NCBI GenBank assembly: GCA_039881145.1 | Contig: JAYKKI010000066.1 | Location: 10,183,001 to 10,247,000, forward strand | Length of the DNA: 64,000 bases | From: Druceiella hillmani | Taxonomy: Eukaryota > Arthropoda > Insecta > Lepidoptera > Hepialidae | Direction: 5' to 3' | Part shown: positions 54,776 through 64,000 of the stretch, piece after piece | Layout: each line of letters begins with the position of its first letter | Position numbering within the stretch: the first letter of the stretch is position 1 | Notes under the pieces: model-generated | Database searches by the model: none | The model's input: only the letters and a program-made list of their open reading frames with translations | What the model was told of the DNA's origin: nothing | Position numbers and translations under genes: made by a program

Positions 54776-56685
54776 TCTTTTCTGAGATTATATGCCAATT
54801 TATTTAATTATGGGTTAAACTTACACTACGAGGGTAGGACTACAAGTCTAGGACTACTGAGTACACCACTCACACTACGTAATACTTCTAATAAAGCGTG
54901 AAAGAAGGTGAGTGAATGTGTCTTGTTGCCACAATATATTTACACAAGTCCGCCGTATCTTTCAAGACTACCTTAACAAAACTGTGCGCAGTGCCTAAGC
55001 TAATTACGAAAGTTAATAATATTTTTTTATTTCTTAACCATTTTGTTTATTATGTCTTTTAAAGGGAAAATATCACGATTTTTCCAAAAACAATGGCATT
55101 TTGAATCATTGCTCTAGTTTTAGGTAACATTTATGCAAACTTCTAATAACGTGTTCTTTGGAGGTTTCCTAACTCCAAAGAAAAAGGAACTCTAATAACA
55201 TCACTCTCGTGTCTATCCGTTAGTGAATTTTTCTCAGAAATAGCTTGACTGTTGTGTCATACTAATCTGCATGTAGCTAAATAGCTAAACCTCGAAAATA
55301 AGTGTTTGGAAATTTTAATAATAATTATTTTTTATAATAAAATAATGTGGCATATAGTTTGAAAAAGCTAGATATCAGGGTCGCAAAATTTTTTTTTCCT
55401 AAGTTTTGATGATATATTTTCAAAGGCATACTGTGAAATTAGCAAAGAAAATAAGTCCCCCCCTCCTTAGTGATGGAAATACTCATCCCTAAATTAGGAA
55501 AAAATGTGGATTTTTAAAAGCTCATGTAAAGGTTGTCGGAATACAATAGCCATGATTGTTTTCCTACAACGTGTTTGATCATTTTTTTAAATTTATTTCA
55601 ACAAACATCCGACATGAAATTAAAAAGAAATGCATTGTAACTGGCTCTTTTAATCACCTTTATAATTTGCCACATAAAATATGTACTTCATTGTCCCCCT
55701 TTAAAATTTACATAGAAATATTTTTAAGAGTTAACTATTGAAATATTCAGTTAACACGCTTTATTAGTTTCTATGTCAAAGGGTTTCTGAGATGTGAGCT
55801 TACGAAAACAGGGGACATTTTTTTTTCTTTGAGGCGTTAAACAGAAGAGAATAGAAATGTTTATCGGTCAGCATGTATTTGCTATGTATTTCTGTGTGCA
55901 TTGCGCTAAAATAAAGTTCTATATCGTATAACAGAATTTAATGAATTACGAATTATCTTCATACAAATATGGGAAATGGGGAACAGTGTCCATTTGTATG
56001 TGCTCGCTTGAAACAAAAACTACTAAACAAATTTACGTGGTATTTCCACTTTCGTGTTTCTTACAGTCTAGAAAGTTAAATTTTTATGATTTATTTAAAG
56101 AATCATATCATGTCGAGAATTTATATTTTTCGCATTCCTGAATTTTTTTATTACGAATCTTTTTCTTCCATTTTAGTAGTCCATCTTGCGACTTGTGTGA
56201 AAATTGCTTTTAATGAACACAATTAAAAAACAAATAATGGGGCCATAATACGGAGAGGGTTGTAGAGAAGGAAAGACTACATTTTAAATGTAAATACAAT
56301 AAAAATTGAAATTAGAAAAAAGTTATTACCATTTTTAATTTTCAATATTTTACAAAGACAAAATCTTATTATTGAGATCGTACGCAAAAATAAAATTATT
56401 AGAGGGTAAAAGGTAGAAAAAAACCAATTTGCAGGATAATTATAAATAACATTTCAATCCCACTCTAACCAGTTTCGTAAAATAAAAGTACAAAACTAAT
56501 ATTAATTAATCGTTTTGTAAAATATTTAAAAAATATATAATACGGTAAGCGACATTATAAAAGTTTAGGCTGCACATAATTAGTCAAATTTATCTACAGA
56601 CAAACGAATTCTAACGTCTTACTTTGAAAGTCACTTTTTAGTTTTTGAGTTGCTACATAATCCTAAATTGGTCTAATCACACCGC
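54776..56685. other. intergenic sequence with one small hairpin
   Basis: TTCTTTGGAG (55154-55163) and CTCCAAAGAA (55173-55182) form a 10-bp stem with a 9-nt loop. It is loosely flanked by TCTAATAAC direct repeats at about 55142 and 55191, which might be a tiny insertion with its target duplication. Frames at 55556-55741 and 55941-56141 show no motif. Confidence 0.5.
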
Positions 56686-56779
56686 TATAAAAAGGCAGGT
56701 TTTCCACGTACAAGAGAGAAATTTTAGTCCGATTTATCACCTTTTATAGCAAGAATTTAATATCTTATAATCGGTGAGT
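56686..56779 (+). promoter_or_regulatory. possible TATA-box promoter followed by a splice-donor consensus
   Basis: TATAAAAAGGCAGG at 56686 is a good TATA-box match in a locally less AT-rich setting. CG|GTGAGTT at about 56773-56780 is a near-ideal 5' splice site some 55 bp beyond where transcription would start. Together they would fit a short non-coding first exon. In AT-rich DNA a TATA match alone has little weight, and I saw no matching acceptor or coding exon, so this stays tentative. Confidence 0.25.
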
Positions 56780-57003
56780 TCAAACTATCGCTGATAAGCC
56801 TTTTTATATTAGTTGAAAGGATAGCTCAGCAATCAGAGCCAAAATAAAACGACGTGCTTGGATAAATAACAAACCAACTGTAATGAATGAATCTTAAAAC
56901 GAATGAGTCGAAAAGTCATCGTCACATCGGCTCAGTATAAGTTATTCCAATTTGAGTGTTAAGACATATACCATACAGTGTACGTTTAAACTTACATGTA
57001 AAA

Positions 57004-57168
57004 ATGGCCGACGGTGCGCGGTCCGCGCGCCATCCATTAGTATCATCGCCATATCTTTTTAGCTTACGAGGTGCTATTTGCGCGCTGTCAGCGATTTTAT
57101 TACTTGTCGGACCAGCGTTGATCGCACGATATCACTATATTTTTCGCGTGCTCTGCAGCCAACCGTAG
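57004..57168 (+). CDS. possible 54-codon CpG-rich ORF with one hydrophobic segment (uncertain)
   Basis: This frame stands out from the AT-rich background. It lies in a CpG-rich patch (about 57000-57230), and its ATG is in a strong context (AAAATGGCC: A at -3, G at +4). The start was chosen at 57004 rather than the upstream in-frame ATG at 56956 because the GC-rich composition begins here. The product would start MADGARSARHP. It has one hydrophobic stretch at about residues 24-41 (AICALSAILLLVGPALIA) flanked by Arg, like a single membrane span or signal anchor, and ends at residue 54. I know no homologue. It could be a micropeptide, a first coding exon using GTAGTC near the stop as a weak donor, or chance in GC-rich DNA. 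The opposite strand also has a 65-codon frame. Confidence 0.25.
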   Translation: MADGARSARHPLVSSPYLFSLRGAICALSAILLLVGPALIARYHYIFRVLCSQP

Positions 57169-57268
57169 TCTTCGCGTATTCCTCCTGGCATCGCTTATTT
57201 ACGCATTCAAAATACAATTGCCTGATGTTCTGCAAGAAGAAGCGAATAGTTCTTTGGTATTTATAATT

Positions 57269-57818
57269 CATAAAGAAAATCGACAGAATACGTACGGAAA
57301 TAGGTACAGATAACGTAAAAAAACAAAAAAAAAATTTTGCGGCTCGTGGCTATCTTATGATAACTTTTCCTTGTCAGTGCTTTTCTTCTAGGAAATTAAA
57401 TAATTTTTCTACAAACGGAGTTTAGAACAGTCAATAAAATATTTTATTATTAAAATTAGACGGATATATTAGCAATTTTTTCCGACAAAAGTTAAATAAT
57501 TTTCTTCTGTTTTTCTGCTTTTAACTCTTTTCTTTTCCCAAACTTCATTACCATAGTTCATAATCTTACTTAGAAATAACAATTTAAATAAAGGAAAAGA
57601 AAGAAATTCAGTGTAATCCACTCACAAAAAAAATCTTTTGCCCAAAGATAATTCATATTGAACCTATCTACCCTCTTATTACTGAAATATATGTTATATA
57701 TTTGTAATACGTCAAGTTTTTAAAATACACCACTATATGTTATTAGGCTATCTTGTAAGTCGTGTCTATGTTATCATTCGCTATAGTTGTATTAAGCTAG
57801 TTTTAAAACATTTGTAAA
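57269..57818. other. AT-rich sequence before the pseudogene, no supported feature
   Basis: Nothing recognised. It may contain the untranscribed or decayed 5' flank of the element that carried the next pseudogene. Confidence 0.5.
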
Positions 57819-58866
57819 ATGTCCTCAGGACAGAGTAAGTTAAGCCCAAATAAAGATGAACCTAAGTCGAGCCAGGACACTAATTTGGATTAATTTCATG
57901 GATGTCAATCTAATGATAGTGAACTACATTTGATATAACAGAGTAACTTAAATGACCTTATAAGAGACTTTGCTTGTTTTGACTCCAAGAAAATTGATCA
58001 ATTTACTGAGTATTTTAAATCAAAGAATGAGTATGATTACTGCCATGATATTCGTGGCCTATTTAAGTCAAGGAACCAGTCATACAATCCTGAAGAATAG
58101 CGTTTGTTCATAGATTCCTCGAAAGTAACTCTGAAAACAATATTATTGCACAATGGCAATGAAAAACCATCAATTCCTATAGGACATGCAGTAAATTCCA
58201 GGGAATCATATGAGACAATGACAACCTAATTAAGCTTATAAAATATGAAGAACACAATTGAGAGATTTCAGAGTTGTGAGGCTACTTCTTGATTTGCAGT
58301 GTGGTTATCCCAAATATTGCTGTTTCTTATGCTTACCCCATATCCAGTAGAGCTTGGAAATAGCACTACATCAAAAAAAATGGCCTATACGTAATGAATA
58401 CGTACCCAACAGCAAAAAATTTTGACAAAGCACTTGACAAAGATAGATCTGCATTTAACTATTTCAAAAACAATTTTTACTAATCTATCTTATACTAAAT
58501 TCAAAGAAGGAATCCTCGTGGAGCCCCAAATAAGAAAGATATTGAAGAATGAACATTTTGATGGCCACTTATCCAGTGTCGAAAAAGATGCTTGATATTA
58601 ATTTAAAGCAGTAGTGAAAAATTTGTTTGGTCACAATAAATGGGAGGACTATAAAGAAATGGTTTACAATTTATTGAGGAATTACCAAAAAATGGGGATC
58701 AACATGTTTTTAAAATTTCATGTTTTACATTTGCATCTGAATTTTTTTTCTGAAAACCTGAAAAGCGTAGATGATGAACATGGTAAATGATGAAGGTTTT
58801 CATCAAGATTTGAAGATTTTTGAACAGAGGTACCAAGGTTTTGGGGATAAAAATATGTTAGCGGTA
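57819..58866 (+). pseudogene. decayed copy of a repeat-borne arthropod gene family of unknown function
   Basis: Broken frames carry, in order, the landmarks of a protein family I recognise from many arthropod genomes, where it is multicopy and usually annotated as uncharacterised. A candidate start MSSGQSKLSPN is at 57819. CHDIRGLFKS is at about 58040. YNPEE-RLFIDSSK is at about 58085-58120, with the expected Trp codon turned into TAG (58098-58100). LLHNGNEKPSIPIGHAVN is near 58145-58200. LLLDLQCGYPKYCCFLCL, with its Cys pair, spans about 58283-58336. KKWPIRNEYVP follows, then KFKEGILVEPQIRKI at about 58500. FKAVVKNLFGHNKWEDYKEM comes next, then FLKFHVLHLHLN and FHQDLKIFEQRYQG up to about 58840. 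Frameshifts, stops and a shortened middle show it is dead. No introns interrupt it, so it is either retroposed or part of a transposon. The Cys and His clusters suggest metal binding or nuclease function, but that is inference. Confidence 0.8.
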
Positions 58867-59934
58867 AAACAACCAGATAAATCCGAGTCTAGGCTACGCA
58901 TCGGGGTTCCATAACGTGTAAAGTGAAATTATTTTATTTATCAAAAGTTATCAGTAATATGATGTTCCTAACATATTGAATATCTAATAATACTTTTTAT
59001 AATTAATTGAGGTGACATATGTATTTTCGCGATTACCTCAAAAACTATGAAATTTAGAATCAACTTCTTATTTTATCTACAATCTACGTAGACATTTAAT
59101 ATCCTGTTTTTTCATAATTTTAAGTTTAATAGTTTTGAAAAAAATTGGAGGGGAGGAGATGATATTTTTTACGTGTTTTTCAGTGTATCTCTGAATACAT
59201 TGTATATAAAAATATGAAAAATGTTTTTTAGTTTCTTGCTATTACCCTTTTCATATGATAACTCACATTCATTGAATATAAAAAAAAATATTTAGTACTT
59301 ATTGCACTTTAAGAATCGATTATTACAACTATTTTCAAATGAAAAATACAAAATAAAATTAAATTTGCTGGAAAAATAATTCAACCTCAGAAAACAGTAA
59401 TTTTTTCTTAAACATAATTTAGTCCGCTCTCTCTATTTACTTATTCAGTATTCGAAATCTTGTTATACGTGGTTAAAATTTTGAGACAAACATTTGTGGA
59501 GAAAAATTAATTATCTAAAATGAACAAATGACCCACGTCCTGCCCCTGGATTGAAACTTATGCACTTAGAAATTTTAAAATATATAGTCAATTAAAAGAA
59601 ATGAACTGATCAATTAAACAGTAATGCCTCTAAAAAAGAAAGCTACCTAAAATAAAATTTGAAGTCCTAAATAATTCACGCAAAGAAAATCTTATAGTCG
59701 CGTATTCGTGGTGTAAAGCTATGAACGATTCTGGCAATAAAAAACACTGAATTAAAATTTTAAAAAATTGTAATGTTTAAAAAGTTGACAAAACTACCGA
59801 TCAAGAAAAAAAATTAAATGGGGATTGAGTATAAACATTAAAGTAGGATTACATATAGTGGACTAATAAATTACATGATAAAAATAAAAAAAAGCAACTT
59901 TTTCCTCACAAATAACTTTTTAAACCTTTGGAAA
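58867..59934. other. AT-rich intergenic sequence, no supported feature
   Basis: Nothing recognised. It may include unreadable 3' parts of the preceding pseudogene. Confidence 0.5.
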
Positions 59935-59978
59935 AAGGAAAATTTGTTTGGAATATGTTTTCCAAACAAATTTTCCTT
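59935..59978. repeat. perfect 19-bp-arm hairpin, 6-nt loop
   Basis: AAGGAAAATTTGTTTGGAA (59935-59953) and its exact complement (59960-59978) flank the loop TATGTT. Related TTCCTC-CACAAAT and TTCCTTCACAAAT sequences lie at about 59902 and 59974, which suggests that a nearby segment was copied in inverted orientation. The 62-codon frame across it is chance. Confidence 0.92.
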
Positions 59979-61141
59979 CACAAATTTTCATCAGATTCGG
60001 TATATTACATTTTTATCATATACTATGGAAGAATTTTTGACTTTTATTACTGGTAATTTTTAGTTAACTTATCCTAATATCACATTATTTTAAAAAGAGG
60101 GAAAGTATAATAATATTTTGTGAAAGCACTTTCATTTTATAGAATTTATAATAAAACCATGAAATTTGTTTCTCTCTTTTCAAAACGTATCACAGCAATA
60201 AACTAAGGATAATTACTATTTATACAAGAGAAAGAGTTAAAAAATAACATTTGTTTTTATGTAATTTTGACCCAAGCCACTACTATTAACCAATTCCACT
60301 ACTATTTCGCATAATATTCAAAAATCTTATTAAAATATTATGTTGAAGAAAGCACATGTTGTAAAATTAATTTTTGTAATGGATTTAATTAAAATACCTA
60401 CCATATAGATATTTGTACTAAACCTATATGTTATTGTTAGAATAATGAAGAACGTCATGTAAAAATTAGGACCTTACTCGTGCATTGTACTATTAACTGT
60501 TTATCTACTTGAAAGTATTATAATTAATTTTTGACGCATTACGCTCAAATCTAGTCCGTCAACTACAACGGTCAGTGAAAAATTGTAAAATGGTATTTTA
60601 TTTTTCTTATCATTTCCATTCATAATAAGAAACGTTGCATTTTTTTGACAAATAAATATTGTTATAAATCGCTTCATATTGAGCGTTTGTAATACCCCCT
60701 CTGGTCCCAAGTCATTATCTCCACTTCAACGCGTCTATCGTCAAGCCGCTTACAAGAGAAATAAATATAATAAAAGTAAGTTGCAATACGTTTATGCTGT
60801 AAGAGGAACGTGCAACGCGGAATTCAATGGGAAGTCGTTACAGCTCTATTGACAGGGGAACGAATTTCCAGTGGTCCGTTATAACGGCTGCCAGGAAAAA
60901 GAAAGTTGTATATTTTGATAAATTATACATAGATAGATATAAGCATTTGTTAAAGTATAACTGTCTTTGTATCGTGAAACGACGAGTTGGATATTGTTAG
61001 GTTATATTGATTAGCTTTACATTTTAATTATTATATACTGGCAGTACCTTGCGACTTGGTGGTATTCCGAAATGCAAGCGCAATATTTTAAACTGTACGT
61101 TTTGTGCTCTGATATCAGACAATTAATTAGTTTAAATTCTA
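59979..61141. other. intergenic sequence, no supported feature
   Basis: A moderately GC-richer patch at about 60700-60900 has several CpGs but no readable frame. Nothing was named. Confidence 0.5.
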
Positions 61142-61218
61142 GGCAGACCTCTCTCACCTCGTTCCCTGCCTTCCCTACCTCCTTCTTCCCTACCTCCTCT
61201 TCCCTACCTCCTTCTCCA
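61142..61218. repeat. pyrimidine-rich minisatellite, 14-15-bp unit
   Basis: TTCCCTACCTCCTTC recurs at 61171, 61186 and 61200. Weaker CCCTGCC and CTCTCACCTC motifs lie upstream. The plus strand is almost free of G. Such tracts can form triplex DNA but also arise by slippage. Confidence 0.85.
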
Positions 61219-61304
61219 GCGTGTTATACAGCTCACTGCTGACTAAAACCAAAAAAAATTCGAATATTCAATTTGTCCCCTCTAATATTAACCATATAAA
61301 CATG

Positions 61305-61430
61305 AATCTTTGCTAATAGATCCTGAAGATGTTGTAATATAACGAAACCTAGGTCGTGGTAAAGAAATTAAAGAAAGTATAAATATACTACATCACGTAG
61401 TTTCATTTAATTGCATATAAATATATTTAA
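61305..61430 (+). mobile_element. Penelope-like element copy 3
   Basis: From ATCTTTGCTAATA (61305) through CCTGAAGATGTTG, ATAACGAAACCTAGGTCG and TGGTAAAGAAATTAAAG to CATTTAATTG, this copy aligns with the minus strand of 30480-30601 and with 4259-4324. It is a direct, non-inverted copy. CTGAAGA (61323-61329), GAAA (61344-61347) and CCTAGGTC (61348-61355) keep the hammerhead-like core. The strand that should form stem I with GTGG has decayed to GATC. No coding region of the element was found upstream. Confidence 0.65.
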
Positions 61431-61516
61431 GTGTTAATCGGATATGTGTTTTAATATAATCTTTTACTCTGTCAAATTTGAAGATTCTACTTAAAATGCC
61501 AACTGACAAAATCGGC

Positions 61517-61600
61517 TGTAACAGACACGCAGACTGACCTACAGGTAAATGTTATTATAAGGGTTCCATTTTTTTTTCTTTTGAGGTGCAACCTCTTAAC
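61517..61600 (+). mobile_element. dispersed repeat tail, copy B
   Basis: GTAACAGACACGCAGACTGA, then TTATAAGGGTTCC, a T-rich run and CTTTTGAGGTGCAACCTCT, match 54700-54775 in order. GAGGT and ACCTC close a short stem at the end, as I recall for this abundant insect repeat tail. The family is not named with confidence. Confidence 0.55.
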
Positions 61601-62031
61601 AAAGGAAACAAGTTCGGAAATACAAAACCATTTATTATTTACGTCGGCACACAGCGATGAGACCAAATATTCTTTTTTCCTATTTGTAAGGGACGCCGGA
61701 ACTACGGCTTGTGTTTTATATAATTTATATAGTATGTAAAATATATTAAATTTATTCCCTTATGTAATAAAATTTCAAAATTAAGTGTGCACTTAAAAAT
61801 TTATTGCCACAAAGGGAACACTTAGCATTCAACGACAAAGAAATGAGTGAGATATTAAACATTCGTGCAATGGTGGGATAATGGTAAAAAAGTATTCGGA
61901 AAAGTTTTGGTTTAAAAGAAATAAAAAACGCCTTTGGCTCTGTTTAACGATAGCGGTTGAGAAATTTAGAATGACTAATTTTCTCCTTCACCAACTTATC
62001 GATGTTCCCTTATTACTGTATTGTTTTCTGA

Positions 62032-62088
62032 ATTGTATGAATGTATGAATGTAGACGAATATATGTATGAATGAATGTATGAATGTAG
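62032..62088. repeat. ATGAATGT-type simple repeat
   Basis: GTATGAATGTATGAATGTAG is followed by a near copy about 30 bp on (ATGTATGAATGAATGTATG). It is a tetranucleotide-based expansion. Confidence 0.88.
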
Positions 62089-62149
62089 TTAAGAATCGAT
62101 ACGATTAGAAATGAGTGAAAATCTACTTCTTAGTTCTGTTGATCTTCAT

Positions 62150-63050
62150 TTGTACTTGTTACATACACGCAAATGCAGCCATTAAAAGGTGGTCAATACA
62201 ACCTGACAAATAACATAACAAGGAGGAGATTGAGAATTATTGCCCAAGGACGCATTAAAGAATTTCAACCGCAGACTATCTCAGGTAAAGTTATTTCAGA
62301 TCATTTTTAACACAGACCTGAAGGTTCAGTTAATATGAATATTACGAATTTTTATTTGCCTGTTCACATGTAAATTAAGCTAATAAAAGCATGTTAATGA
62401 GGCAAGAGACGCGACACATAACAAAATAAAATATAGGGAGCATTGAGATAGGAGGCTTAAAGGTAAGTTCGACTCTTATATTATCTTCGATGATACTATT
62501 ATAGACGAATTTTGAACACAAATTCTGAAGGCCCAGTAAATATGAATTTCTATTTTATTTTTATTTATACTTCACATACATATTTACATACAAATGTAGC
62601 TAATAAAAAGTGTTAACGAAATAGTTAATATGAAAATTATGAATTTTTTATTTGCCTGTATACAAGCAAATTAAGCTAATAAAAGCATGTTAATGAGGCA
62701 AGAGACGCGACACATAACAAAATAAAATATAGGGAGCATTGAGATAGGAGGCTTAAAGGTAAGTTCGACTCTTATATTATCTTCGATGATACTATTATAG
62801 ACGAATTTTGAACACAAATTCTGAAGGCCTAGTAAATACGAATTTCTATTTTATTTTTATTTATACTTCACAGACATATTTACATACAAATGTAGCTAAT
62901 AAAAGTAGTTAACGAAATAGGAGGTATGACATGTAATAAAATAAAAGAAAGGGAGTCCCGAGCCATGAGGTTTAAAAGAAATTTCAACGCTTATGTTTTC
63001 TTCGGTAACGTTATTTGAGAAGATTAAACGCATATACTGAGTGTACAGTT
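62150..63050. repeat. satellite-like array with a 296-bp composite unit
   Basis: A monomer start signature (TATTTgcctg or TATTTACATAC, then TAGCTAATAAAA) occurs at 62353, 62581, 62649 and 62877, with a diverged one at about 62152. Two nearly identical 296-bp blocks (about 62328-62622 and 62623-62920) each consist of a full ~229-bp monomer plus a 67-bp truncated monomer. They differ at only a few scattered sites, so they arose by a recent duplication. Shared landmarks are GCGACACATA (62411 and 62707), AGGGAGCATTGAGATAGGAG and GAACACAAATTCTGAAGGCC. Flanking monomers on both sides are clearly diverged. No open frame or promoter was seen. Confidence 0.9.
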
Positions 63051-64000
63051 AGTATATATACAAAATTTAAATTTTTATTAAATAATATTAGGCTAAAGAA
63101 AAAACAAAACTTCTAAGAGGGGAAAATTTGTAAGAATATATCACAATTAAAGATGATAATTAAAAAAGTTGACACATTTCAAGAATTTTTTTCTGACTCA
63201 TAACAAAAAAGTCGTAGCGTGATGCAATTTTATTTAATATCGTAAAAAAGTGGGGTATTCCGTAATTTTATTCTGACCCGTTTCGTAGTGTTGGAAAGAG
63301 ACGATGACTTCATGAAAGTAGAAGCTAAATAATCCGAGTCTACGATTTTATCATATTTTCACCATTAATCCGCCAATTAGGATAAGTGCAGTTAAATTAG
63401 GAAGTTATGGAGTATTAGCTCTTATTACTGATAATTAGTATAAGATAAACAAAATCATCCACCACATTTATATAACATCGCAGCACTCAGTAATAAACAA
63501 AAGCCGCGAGGTGACAGTAAACACTTAATTTGATTATTTTAAAAACAGATTAAAGTGAGTCACCACAATGGATTAACTCACCAGTTAAATAAATTGGTTT
63601 TAAAAGTGCATGAAGTAATTTTCATTATGATTTTACCTTATGTTTTATTTGAAACTAACACTATGATTTTTAGTTTTGATATTACAGTTTAAATTCACTT
63701 GCATTTTTGCAAAGCATTTTGTTTGTAACTTTATTATATTTTCACACACATTACATATTAATTATTGTAAAATACCAATTATCGTTACTCTTGCACATTT
63801 ATGTTAGGTCATAAACTTTAAAATAAATTAATAATAAATTCCATAATTTCTATTATTTACGGCTATAATTATATCGTACAATTTTAAGTAATATCTATTT
63901 CTGCATAGTATTGTCGATTTAAAAAAGCATAACAAACACTTATGTCAAAAGGAACGATTTCTTTTATTGGTCTTGTTTATTTATAATGTCTTAATTTTAG
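63051..64000. other. AT-rich intergenic sequence to the window end, no supported feature
   Basis: Nothing recognised on either strand. Confidence 0.5.

Noticed and set aside
61323..61359. Active hammerhead ribozyme in copy 3
   Set aside because: CTGAAGA and GAAA...GGTC remain, but the strand that should pair with GTGG is GATC, so stem I is lost. It was kept only as an element copy.

Overview
The window looks like an AT-rich, gene-poor stretch of an animal nuclear genome, most likely an arthropod. I found no intact gene, no tRNA or rRNA, no CRISPR array and nothing with bacterial gene organisation. The open frames of 60-116 codons are mostly chance frames. The runs of alternating Tyr and Ile are translated (TA)n microsatellites. 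The arthropod call rests on the background composition and on the kinds of decayed repeats present, above all a broken copy (57.8-58.9 kb) of a repeat-borne gene family that I know from many arthropod genomes.

Layout. 1-0.34 kb: diverged ~125-bp tandem repeat. 4.26 kb: short Penelope-like fragment. 8.9-9.7 kb: ~120-bp tandem repeat and a (TA)n tract. 10.96-11.4 kb: two foldbacks. 12.2-12.5 kb: ~100-bp tandem repeat. 16.6-17.3 kb: (TA)n tracts. 19.1-19.4 kb: 44-bp minisatellite. 27.2-27.9 kb: a 33-bp-arm hairpin followed by a decayed LINE reverse transcriptase. 30.5-30.7 kb: two head-to-head Penelope-like copies forming a palindrome. 32.0 kb: two adjacent hairpins. 34.5-34.9 kb: unassigned mixed-composition block. 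38.1-39.6 kb: compound microsatellite, four 86-bp repeats and a 51-bp-arm inverted repeat. 40.6-40.95 kb: decayed hAT transposase on the minus strand. 42.3-42.8 kb: CpG-rich island and (TA)n. 46.8-47.7 kb: better-preserved LINE reverse transcriptase. 50.9 kb: (TA)n. 54.7 and 61.5 kb: two copies of a dispersed repeat tail. 56.7-57.3 kb: TATA-like motif, splice-donor-like motif and a CpG-rich 54-codon frame. 57.8-58.9 kb: the arthropod-family pseudogene. 59.9 kb: 19-bp-arm hairpin. 61.1-61.4 kb: pyrimidine minisatellite and a third Penelope-like copy. 62.0-63.05 kb: satellite-like array with a 296-bp composite unit.

Two signals seem most worth following. First, the Penelope-like copies carry most of a hammerhead ribozyme core (CTGAAGA...GAAA...GGTC, with CCAC/GTGG as stem I in one copy), and another copy starts within about 4 nt of the cleavage site this predicts. 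Second, the window holds an unusual number of short-loop, nearly perfect inverted repeats that belong to no obvious transposon family. This suggests recurrent local inverted duplication, or in a few cases expressed hairpins.
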